Below are positions 13,849 to 20,065 of a DNA stretch of 20,513 bases, piece by piece. The translations under genes were made by a program, and so were the position numbers. Every line of letters starts with the position of its first letter. Within the stretch, counting starts at the first letter, position 1. This stretch comes from a virus. The notes beneath the pieces were generated by a model that searched no databases, was not told the origin of the DNA, and worked only from the letters and a program-made list of their open reading frames with translations. The DNA is taken from positions 1-20,513 of the IMG/VR virus record IMGVR_UViG_3300025120_000729; one strand, given 5' to 3'.

Positions 13849-14031
13849 TCATTTGTCGGAACTTCTTTCTTTAATAAGTTCACAGTAGTCTTTAAACGCC
13901 CCGATAGCTTCTCTACGGTAGATTTCCGACAATTGGGTCAGTGCATCATCTTTAAAAATTGACACTGGCCGAACAATTTGCTCCCCGTTCCCCGTTAAAT
14001 AGTCAGGGGTTACTTTTCGTGTGAAAGCCAT
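13849..14031 (-). CDS. Small conserved hypothetical protein
   Basis: A 60-residue soluble protein: MAFTRKVTPDYLTGNGEQIV, then RPVSIFKDDALTQLSEIYRR and a helix ending ELIKERSSDK. The start at ATG 14031 is chosen because it overlaps the end of the upstream membrane-protein gene by 22 bases and gives a sensible N-terminus; the frame remains open to 14118 with a Cys/Arg-rich extension that looks like overlap noise. No known motif. Position between a 2-TM protein and the holin suggests a lysis-linked or membrane-linked role, without proof. Confidence 0.65.
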   Translation of the reverse strand: MAFTRKVTPDYLTGNGEQIVRPVSIFKDDALTQLSEIYRREAIGAFKDYCELIKERSSDK

Positions 14032-14210
14032 ACCGCAAAAGCTCCTGTCATTGCGCCTGTTACAACAGAAATTAATCCGGCCTGTTGCGTAGACAATTCG
14101 GGCATCGATAGGGCCCATTCTATACAGCGAATGTACATGACGGTCATAACTAACATCATAAACCGAGGTAGCAGTTTGTAGTGCAAAATCTTTTCAAAAA
14201 CTATAGACAT
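14010..14210 (-). CDS. Small two-TM membrane protein
   Basis: A 66-residue protein (MSIVFEKILHYKLLPRFMML...) with TM helices near residues 15-36 and 44-63, joined by a short SMPELSTQQAG loop. The C-terminus is WLSHEK. The start at 14210 is chosen over 14231 because AAGGGG sits seven bases upstream. A tiny two-helix protein beside a holin could be a second holin, an antiholin or a pinholin-like factor. I recall very similar proteins in marine phages without assigned function. The upstream stop codon lies 10 bases away. Confidence 0.7.
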   Translation of the reverse strand: MSIVFEKILHYKLLPRFMMLVMTVMYIRCIEWALSMPELSTQQAGLISVVTGAMTGAFAVWLSHEK

Positions 14211-14220
14211 GTGTTTCCCC

Positions 14221-14481
14221 TTAAAATCCATCAGACAAACCTTTCAGTATGTCCTTAATTGTAACCTTTTCTTTAGCATTAGGCGAGTATTCACATTGAA
14301 ACTGCTTTGGACACTCTCGAAAAGAAAAAGTTGGGTAATGATACCCTACTCCATTATTAACAGAAGAATAGATGCACGTCTTTACTCCGTCAATTTCTAC
14401 TCTTTTCCACAAGTTGCACTGCACATACTCTGGAAACAAAAGCGAATTAGCAAGAACTAACGGAAGAAGAACTGTCGTCAT
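14221..14481 (-). CDS. Small Cys-containing, exported-looking protein
   Basis: An 86-residue protein. The hydrophobic N-terminus MTTVLLPLVLANSLLF lacks the usual early positive charge but resembles a signal or anchor. The remainder has four Cys (C22, C36, C57, C63) in EYVQCNLWKRVEIDGVKTCI and FRECPKQFQCEY, which may form two disulfides in the periplasm. The C-terminus is acidic-helical (IKDILKGLSDGF). It overlaps the upstream gene as ATGA. From memory, related proteins (EYVNCxY...CPKQFQC) recur in marine podoviruses next to membrane genes. A spanin-like or superinfection role is conceivable but unsupported. Confidence 0.7.
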   Translation of the reverse strand: MTTVLLPLVLANSLLFPEYVQCNLWKRVEIDGVKTCIYSSVNNGVGYHYPTFSFRECPKQFQCEYSPNAKEKVTIKDILKGLSDGF

Positions 14482-14954
14482 AACACAGTCGAAATTAAAT
14501 ACATTCCGCCCCCCAACACACCTATAATTAAGGCGGAAAGCACTAAAATAGCCAGATTATTCTGAATTTGACGCTTGGCTTCGTCTTGTGCATGTTCTTG
14601 CTCAGCCCGTTCCTTGCGAATAGAACGCCGCATCTCAAGCATTTCGTCATACGTGCCCCAACCAAAACGCATGTTTAACATCGCCGCAATCTCCGTCTCA
14701 CGCTCCTTTAAAGTTTTTTTATGAATCAGTATCTGTAAAGCTTCTTCCTCTATAGATTGTGAACCTTGCGTAGCACGTTCAAAGAAGGTGGGGTTTTTGC
14801 GTTGTTGTTCAGCGCGGTTGATGTCACTACATGCACCATACCAACTTCCTAGCTGCTTAGACATACTTTCGAGGTCTTTTGCGTGTCCAATAAGCCTCTT
14901 GATACCGCTATAAGCGGCAGAGGCGGTGGCAAAAGCCGTTATGGGATCAATAAT
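14478..14954 (-). CDS. Conserved phage protein with C-terminal TM; likely ATT start
   Basis: The frame with the first ATG at 14864 gives 128 residues, but it stays open upstream to a TAG at 14969-14967. The added stretch reads IIDPITAFATASAAYSGIKR and LIGHAKDLES, which matches the N-terminus I recall for this common marine-podovirus family (DPITAxxxASAAYxxxK). No ATG, GTG or TTG lies in the extension. ATT at 14954 (or 14951) is the best start, with AGGGGG eight bases upstream at 14968-14963. The body is a charged helix with WYGACSDINRAEQQRKNPTF, RFGWGTYDEMLEMRRSIRKE and a C-terminal membrane helix (NLAILVLSALIIGVLGGGMY). Function unknown; perhaps a membrane-associated virion or lysis factor. 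An undetected indel is the alternative explanation. Confidence 0.75.
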   Translation of the reverse strand: MIDPITAFATASAAYSGIKRLIGHAKDLESMSKQLGSWYGACSDINRAEQQRKNPTFFERATQGSQSIEEEALQILIHKKTLKERETEIAAMLNMRFGWGTYDEMLEMRRSIRKERAEQEHAQDEAKRQIQNNLAILVLSALIIGVLGGGMYLISTVL

Positions 14955-14977
14955 TGCAGTATCCCCCTAAATAAACG

Positions 14978-15874
14978 TTATACCATTTGATACGGAGACG
15001 TTATAGCCGGAGCAGTATAACCACCCGCAGGCGGTGAATAAAAGTTTTCCTGTATCTGAGGTAACGCCATAACACCCTTGGAAAAGTTTTCTCCCGAATA
15101 GTTACTTAACCCGTATCCACCCGTCATTTGGGGGGAAGAAACGGGAAGAGGTTGAAAAGACTGCGGCATTAATTGTTGTGCTTGAAATGCCATCTGGTTT
15201 TTGCGCATCATGTTTTCTGCATCCGGTGCCTGACGGCCCCCAAACAACGAACCAATGCCGCCTATAGCGCCGCCAAACGGACCATTCGGCACAGCTTGCG
15301 GAGAAAACAGTGGTCGATAAACTTCGTCACCCGATAGGTCTTTTGCATCACGTTCAAAAACCGGCCTTGGAGCTAATGGCTGATTACCCAAAGCGCCCGG
15401 AAGAGCCGTGTCTATCGGAGATTGAGGCGAAGTCCTACCTGCCTCGGCATTAAGACGCTTAATCTCAGATTGTACCGCAGCAGCTTGCTCTTGAGGTAAA
15501 CTAACCCGAGCTAATTGACGGGCCAAGTCGTTTGCAGAACGACCATCCGCACGAAGCCCCGCATTGGGACCAGAAGCCACAGGAGGAGGAGTTGGAAATA
15601 TCGGTCTCTGACCGCCCGTAGGAGGGCCGCCCGTGGGAGGAGTTGGAAATACCGGTCTCCGACCGCCCGTGGGAGGGCCGCCCGTGGGAGGAGTTGGAAA
15701 TACCGGTCTCCGACCGCCCGTGGGAGGACCACCCGTAGGAAGACCGCCCAAAAACGGATATCTCTGGTTCAAACCCTCTCCCGGAAGAACCTGTGTCTGA
15801 GGGTTAGTTAACGCCTGCTCCTGTCTACGCCGAAACGTCTCCATTTGTTCGGGCGTTGGTGCCATCATAGACAT
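14978..15874 (-). CDS. Proline/Gln-rich repeat protein
   Basis: A 298-residue low-complexity protein. The N-terminus (PTPEQMETFRRRQEQALTNP) is followed by three 17-residue tandem repeats, TGGPPTGGRRPVFPTPP (residues 47-97). A helical segment (ANDLARQLARVSLPQEQAAA) comes next, then a long Pro/Gln/Gly-rich C-terminal half (PQSFQPLPVSSPQMTGGYGL) with NMMRKNQMAFQAQQLMPQ. No signal or membrane segment. Similar disordered proteins follow the portal gene in several marine phages (from memory). It may be an internal virion or portal-associated protein; nothing proves this. It starts three bases after the upstream stop. Confidence 0.7.
   Translation of the reverse strand: MSMMAPTPEQMETFRRRQEQALTNPQTQVLPGEGLNQRYPFLGGLPTGGPPTGGRRPVFPTPPTGGPPTGGRRPVFPTPPTGGPPTGGQRPIFPTPPPVASGPNAGLRADGRSANDLARQLARVSLPQEQAAAVQSEIKRLNAEAGRTSPQSPIDTALPGALGNQPLAPRPVFERDAKDLSGDEVYRPLFSPQAVPNGPFGGAIGGIGSLFGGRQAPDAENMMRKNQMAFQAQQLMPQSFQPLPVSSPQMTGGYGLSNYSGENFSKGVMALPQIQENFYSPPAGGYTAPAITSPYQMV
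15584..15736 (-). repeat. 51-bp tandem repeat, three copies
   Basis: Three near-identical copies of a 51-bp unit encode TGGPPTGGRRPVFPTPP-type repeats. The first two (as translated) are identical in protein; the third has Q and I substitutions. The multiple-of-three unit would keep the frame if copy number changes. Confidence 0.9.
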
Positions 15875-15877
15875 AAT

Positions 15878-16072
15878 CTAACACTCCCAATAACCGCCGC
15901 CCTGTGTCGCCGCGCCCATGCCACGAGCAACCCCGCGCTTCATCGTAGTAGGTATCTTGACCGGAGCCGTCTTGCCATACGGAATACGGCCCTGCTTATC
16001 AATTATCGCAAACTTTGTGGGTTTGGGCGCAGAACCCGCCGGGGCCCCGTTTACCTTTACTTTAGCCATCAT
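15878..16072 (-). CDS. Small conserved protein after the portal
   Basis: A 64-residue basic protein: MMAKVKVNGAPAGSAPKPTK, then FAIIDKQGRIPYGKTAPVKI, ending RGMGAATQGGGYWEC. The ATG overlaps the portal stop (ATGA); a second ATG follows immediately (16069). The C-terminal RGxGAAxxGGxY pattern is one I recall in short proteins that follow the portal in marine podoviruses. No domain with known function; a head-completion or structural role is a guess from position. Confidence 0.7.
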   Translation of the reverse strand: MMAKVKVNGAPAGSAPKPTKFAIIDKQGRIPYGKTAPVKIPTTMKRGVARGMGAATQGGGYWEC

Positions 16073-18468
16073 TGATTCCTTTGCTTCAATAATTCGCGCT
16101 CCATCGCGCTCTGTATCCGCTTGTCTGTCTGCTGTTCCTGACTCTGCAAACGCTGCTGGAATTGCTGCCCACGCATCTGCATGTTCTGTTGATCCAACTG
16201 CAACTTAGCTTGGTCAATCCCAGCGTCGGACTGATTCTCCTGAGACTTGATCTCTAACTCCTTCTCCTTCAACTGTACCAACGGATCAGGACCTTGACCA
16301 GAAATTTGTCCGGATAACTCCTTCGCCTGCTGCATACCCTGCGCAATCATCTGAGCAACCATCGCCTGATACTGTAGCTCGTCCGCACCCGGCTGCTGTT
16401 GCATCTGCTGCATCGCCTGCTCCTCAGACTGTATCTTGACATGCTCCAAAATGTGCTTCTGTAACATCATGGCAACAGGCGGCATCTGACCAACCATCGG
16501 ACTCGCCCCAAATACTAAATGAGCCATAATGTGTGACTGATGATCCTGACCCTCAAAAGCCTGCAACTGCATCTGATCTAAAGCGTTGATGTTCTCCTGC
16601 GCGGGGTCCAAGGGCCGCGGCTCCTCGTCAGGAACCTCCTTCATTATTCGATCAACGTCCGTAATTCCTAAAGCCTCGTACATGTCACGGTAAACCTCGT
16701 GCATGTTATGTAACTCAGGTGCCTGACCCGCTAACTGCATCTTGGTTTGCGATAACGCAATACGCTGAGCCTGACTGAATACATTCGGATTAGATACAGG
16801 TATTATGTCTATACGATCATCAAAATCACTCGCCATGACAGACGCGTCGTCCCCCGCAACCGAATACGGGTACTCCTGCGGTAAACTCTCCGACATTACC
16901 CTAGCCAGAATCTTAAACTCCTGACGCAGCGCATAATGTAACCGCTTGTGTACAGCAGACATAACACGCGAACCCTGCTCCAACATCGCTATCGTCGTGC
17001 CAACCGCCGCACTCTGATTGCCGTCCCCTACCTTCATGTCAGTAATAGTCGCAAAACGCTGACCAGCCTCTACAACAAACCCTAACAAATTAAATAATGT
17101 CTGATCAGGACCCTTAAACGGTAAAGGCATTAAACTGTCACGTATAGCCCCGCCCGGTGCATCAACGTCCCTAAATTCACCCGGCTGTAACGGATCGTCG
17201 TCGTCCCGTATGCGTAATCCGCGGGCCTTGAATCCCGCAGGCAAATTCGACAACGTACCAGCGTCAATCAACTGACGTAACGCACTCGTCGCCGTCCGCG
17301 ATAAACCGCCAATAGTATGGATCAAGCCTAAGCCGTAGAACCCAAATCCCGGCAAAAACTTAAAATGTGTGAAATACGAAATCTTGCGCTTCGTGTCGTC
17401 ATCCTCAAGAAAATTACGCCGAATAGACAAAACCTTGCCGTTGTCCTGTGAAATAGTCACAATATACGGTATCTTAATGCCCGTAGACTCCCCGTCCTCG
17501 TCTAAATCCTCATAACCCTCCAAGTCTAAATCAACGTGACACTCCAACAAAGTGCAATCATAATCAACCTGAGAAGGCGAAATGCCGTCAATCCGGTTAA
17601 TCTCCGTGTCAACGTCACTTAAATCACCCTGCGCAGGTATAACATCAACGTCTAAATAAATGCCCGCATACTGCTTCTTGCGCAAATCATTCAAATCCAT
17701 CCGAACAACCTGACTAATATTCGGACAAGTGTCCAAATCAGACGTGTCATACGGTACAACCAAATTCTGCGCCGGTACAAACCTACTTACAGCACGGCCT
17801 AACGTCTCATCAAAATACGTCTTCTTAAACGTACTTCCCGCTAACGGAAGATAAAACAACATCTGATCCATGTCAGGCGTGTAATCCTCCATTACATTCG
17901 TAATGTAATAATTCATAAACTGACGAACACGCTTGGCCTGATCCTGCTTGTCACGAGTCTCCTCGCCCATAACATGAGTCTTTACAGGGCCACTCGCAGG
18001 CAATAATTCGTTAAAAGCCTGAGCCTGAAATTGCGTGGCAGCTTCCGCCAATAAAGGATGAGTCACACCACTCGCACCGCGAAACGGCTGCGTCCGCTCC
18101 TCGTAATTAAAACCTAATAAATCCAACCCGTTTGTGTACGCGTCCTCCCAATCCTGCCTGCCAGCCTTGTTAGAATCAAACTCCCCCAATAAATCATTGG
18201 CAATACGACCTAACTCACTGTCAGGAATCTCATCAGCTAAATTCCCGTAAAAATCATCCCCCTCACCGCGCATGTCACTCGGATCAAAATCCACAATAAC
18301 ACCGCCATCTTCCTCCTCAACAATCTCTATCTCAGGCCCGTCGTCACTAACCGCAAATAAAGACATGTCCTGACCAGAATCAGGTAACTCTATCTCTAAT
18401 TCCGCAGCTAAATCAGCCTCGTCTAACTGACTCGGGACGTTCGTATCCATTAATCCGCCAATAGCCAT
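16069..18468 (-). CDS. Portal protein, P22-like
   Basis: A 799-residue portal, in the size class of P22-like portals. The acidic N-terminus (residues 1-80) precedes the core: RQDWEDAYTNGLDLLGFNYE, then FRGASGVTHPLLAEAATQFQ and AFNELLPASGPVKTHVMGEE, DQMLFYLPLAGSTFKKTYFD and RFVPAQNLVVPYDTSDLD. LPGFGFYGLGLIHTIGGLSR and GGAIRDSLMPLPFKG lie in the wing/crown part. Residues about 645-799 are Gln/Met-rich coiled coil, as in the barrel of P22-like portals. The dodecameric ring is the DNA channel and terminase dock. ATG 18468 is preferred over the in-frame TTG at 18483, because GGAG lies six bases before it. It follows the terminase stop by 11 bases. Confidence 0.9.
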   Translation of the reverse strand: MAIGGLMDTNVPSQLDEADLAAELEIELPDSGQDMSLFAVSDDGPEIEIVEEEDGGVIVDFDPSDMRGEGDDFYGNLADEIPDSELGRIANDLLGEFDSNKAGRQDWEDAYTNGLDLLGFNYEERTQPFRGASGVTHPLLAEAATQFQAQAFNELLPASGPVKTHVMGEETRDKQDQAKRVRQFMNYYITNVMEDYTPDMDQMLFYLPLAGSTFKKTYFDETLGRAVSRFVPAQNLVVPYDTSDLDTCPNISQVVRMDLNDLRKKQYAGIYLDVDVIPAQGDLSDVDTEINRIDGISPSQVDYDCTLLECHVDLDLEGYEDLDEDGESTGIKIPYIVTISQDNGKVLSIRRNFLEDDDTKRKISYFTHFKFLPGFGFYGLGLIHTIGGLSRTATSALRQLIDAGTLSNLPAGFKARGLRIRDDDDPLQPGEFRDVDAPGGAIRDSLMPLPFKGPDQTLFNLLGFVVEAGQRFATITDMKVGDGNQSAAVGTTIAMLEQGSRVMSAVHKRLHYALRQEFKILARVMSESLPQEYPYSVAGDDASVMASDFDDRIDIIPVSNPNVFSQAQRIALSQTKMQLAGQAPELHNMHEVYRDMYEALGITDVDRIMKEVPDEEPRPLDPAQENINALDQMQLQAFEGQDHQSHIMAHLVFGASPMVGQMPPVAMMLQKHILEHVKIQSEEQAMQQMQQQPGADELQYQAMVAQMIAQGMQQAKELSGQISGQGPDPLVQLKEKELEIKSQENQSDAGIDQAKLQLDQQNMQMRGQQFQQRLQSQEQQTDKRIQSAMERELLKQRNQ

Positions 18469-18479
18469 TGCAGTCTCCG

Positions 18480-19931
18480 TCAATAATATACTCGCACCTT
18501 AGCAGAAACTTCGTCCTCTTGCCAATCATCTGTTGGCAACTGTACAAAATTGCCCTGACGATACCTCATCAAAGCCTGCGTAGCACTGTCAACTAAATCA
18601 TCATACTCGCCGTAAGGAAATGCCGCCATCTCCTCTATCAACTCGTCCGCCCAAACCTTGTCCGGCGCAAAAACCATGCCAGCCTCAAATAATGGACTAA
18701 CACTGTGTAACCTACTTACCTTGTCATTACCACGACTAGGTGTGAAATTTACAACAGGTATCCCAACCTGACGCATCTCCTGCGTTAAAGGAGTCCCACT
18801 CGCCTTCGCCTCAACTATAACCGTGTCAGGCTCCCAAAACTTGTACTCGTCAAACGCTATGCGCTTTAATTCAGGAAAATCCCAGCGACCCTTCTTGGAA
18901 TCTAACAAAATTAAAGCCGGAGAACCGCCAGCCTCATCAGGATAAAATACACCCCAAGTGGTGATCGCACTGTAATCACTCGTCTCCCGCTTGCTAAATG
19001 CCGTGTCGTAACTCTGAATTACATACTGTAAATCAGGAACCTTCTCCTTGTTCCAACGCTGCCACCACTCGCGAGGAACAATCGCATTCTCCTCACCCGT
19101 CGGATTCTGCTGATACTGAGCATTCCACTTAATAGGAGGTATCGAAGCCTTGACCGCCGTTAAATCAGATAAAGACCAATACTCCGGCCAACAAGGAGTC
19201 CCATCCTCAAATATCGCAGGTAACTCAACAATCTCCCACTGATCCGCTAAAGGGTCCTTCGCCATCGCACGTAATAACTGACCCGTCATGTCCTTCTCAG
19301 ACCAACGAGTCTGAACCAAAACTATAGAACCACCCGGCTGTAATCGCTGACGTGGACCGCCAGTGTACCAATCCCAAGCGTCGCTAAAACCGTTTGCACT
19401 CATCGCAGTCTGCTCCGAATGAGGGTCGTCAATGATAATTAAATCACCACCACGTCCCGCTAAATTCGAACCAACCCCAACAGCATAATACATCCCCCCA
19501 GAACTCGTGTCCCAACGTCCAGACGCCTTCGAATCCGCAGCTAACTTTACGTCTGGAAATACCGCCTTGTACTCGTCCGAATCCAATAAGTTCTTCGTCT
19601 TCCTACCAAAATTTACAGCCAACTCCGTAGTGTGAGTCGCCTGTATGATCTTCATCCGAGGGTCCCGACCCATCATCCACGCAGGAAATAAAAATGACGC
19701 AAACTCACTCTTCGTGTGCCGCGGAGCCATGTTGATGATTAAACGCTTTAAATCACCACTAGCAACACGCTCCAACTTCTCCGCAATAATCCGGTGATGC
19801 CGACCAGAAACAAAATCCGGCCACATGCCCGAAACAAAATTTAAAAAATTATCCCGCTGAGACTCATGCTTCTCTATCTGTGCAAGCCTAAGTTGTAACT
19901 TTAGGGCCTTCTCTTGTACAGCTATGTTCAC
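18480..19931 (-). CDS. terL: Terminase large subunit (packaging ATPase/nuclease)
   Basis: A 483-residue motor protein. The ATPase half has a deviant Walker A, APRHTKSE (residues 69-76), an adenine/arm region, Walker B LIIIDD (164-169) and a coupling motif VQTRWSE (206-212). The RNase H-like nuclease half shows D309 (QSYDTAFSK), E374 (VIVEAKASG) and D444/D445 (YGEYDDLVDS), the expected acidic triad. It cuts concatemeric DNA and pumps it through the portal encoded next. The start is GTG at 19931, overlapping the stop of a 17-codon ORF (GTGA), with GAGGG about nine bases upstream. No small subunit is recognisable in the window. The function call is secure. Confidence 0.95.
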   Translation of the reverse strand: MNIAVQEKALKLQLRLAQIEKHESQRDNFLNFVSGMWPDFVSGRHHRIIAEKLERVASGDLKRLIINMAPRHTKSEFASFLFPAWMMGRDPRMKIIQATHTTELAVNFGRKTKNLLDSDEYKAVFPDVKLAADSKASGRWDTSSGGMYYAVGVGSNLAGRGGDLIIIDDPHSEQTAMSANGFSDAWDWYTGGPRQRLQPGGSIVLVQTRWSEKDMTGQLLRAMAKDPLADQWEIVELPAIFEDGTPCWPEYWSLSDLTAVKASIPPIKWNAQYQQNPTGEENAIVPREWWQRWNKEKVPDLQYVIQSYDTAFSKRETSDYSAITTWGVFYPDEAGGSPALILLDSKKGRWDFPELKRIAFDEYKFWEPDTVIVEAKASGTPLTQEMRQVGIPVVNFTPSRGNDKVSRLHSVSPLFEAGMVFAPDKVWADELIEEMAAFPYGEYDDLVDSATQALMRYRQGNFVQLPTDDWQEDEVSAKVRVYY

Positions 19932-19981
19932 GGATAAGGGACCCTCACAGCTTCTAGTTGCATTTCTATAGAAATTTCCAT
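19928..19981 (-). CDS. 17-codon leader-type ORF coupled to terminase
   Basis: ATG 19981 opens MEISIEMQLEAVRVPYP and stops at TGA 19930-19928, overlapping the terminase GTG (GTGA). A strong SD, AAAGGAG, lies seven bases before the ATG. The 15-base initiation context GGAGAAAAATAATGG is identical to that of the capsid accessory gene starting at 10409. Ribosomes initiating here would be delivered to the weaker GTG of terL. It may be a translational coupler, a leader peptide or the stump of a lost gene. No homologue is known to me. Confidence 0.6.
   Translation of the reverse strand: MEISIEMQLEAVRVPYP
19962..19975. promoter_or_regulatory. 14-bp perfect palindrome ATTTCTATAGAAAT
   Basis: A perfect dyad inside the 17-codon ORF, 31-44 bases upstream of the terminase start and directly after the strong SD region. 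Such a dyad could bind a dimeric repressor or fold in RNA near the initiation region. Evidence is the symmetry only; part of it is forced by coding for ISIE. Confidence 0.4.
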
Positions 19982-20001
19982 TATTTTTCTCCTTTAGGTT
20001 G

Positions 20002-20018
20002 TATTAATTAAATTAATA
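20002..20018. promoter_or_regulatory. 17-base AT-rich dyad TATTAATT-A-AATTAATA
   Basis: Perfect 8-base arms around a single A, just downstream of the candidate promoter and upstream of the strong SD on the minus strand. It sits where a late-operon operator or a 5'-UTR hairpin would be expected. AT-rich dyads also arise easily by chance. Confidence 0.4.
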
Positions 20019-20036
20019 ATTGCATAGTTATAACCC

Positions 20037-20065
20037 ATATCAAAATTATAGTAAATATTTGTCAA
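20037..20065 (-). promoter_or_regulatory. Candidate sigma70-type promoter for the late operon
   Basis: On the minus strand a consensus TTGACA (20065-20060) is followed after 17 bases by TGATAT (20042-20037). A perfect TATAAT (20050-20045) also lies between them but only nine bases from the TTGACA. Transcription would start near 20030 and run into the 17-codon ORF and terL. The perfect -35 and the AT-rich setting, next to the first gene of a long one-strand array, support a promoter; which -10 is used cannot be decided by eye. Confidence 0.6.

Noticed and set aside
13834-13887. GTG-started 17-codon frame (VNLLKKEVPTNEQLEKV) before the holin
   Set aside because: It looks protein-like but has no clear SD and largely overlaps the 60-residue gene. 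Support is too weak to call.
14032-14118. Upstream extension of the 60-residue protein gene
   Set aside because: The added 29 residues (Cys/Arg-rich) lie entirely inside the two-TM protein gene. The internal ATG at 14031 gives a sensible N-terminus.
18469-18483. TTG start for the portal, giving an ATGA-like overlap with terL
   Set aside because: ATG 18468 has GGAG at six bases, whereas the TTG has no SD at a useful distance.
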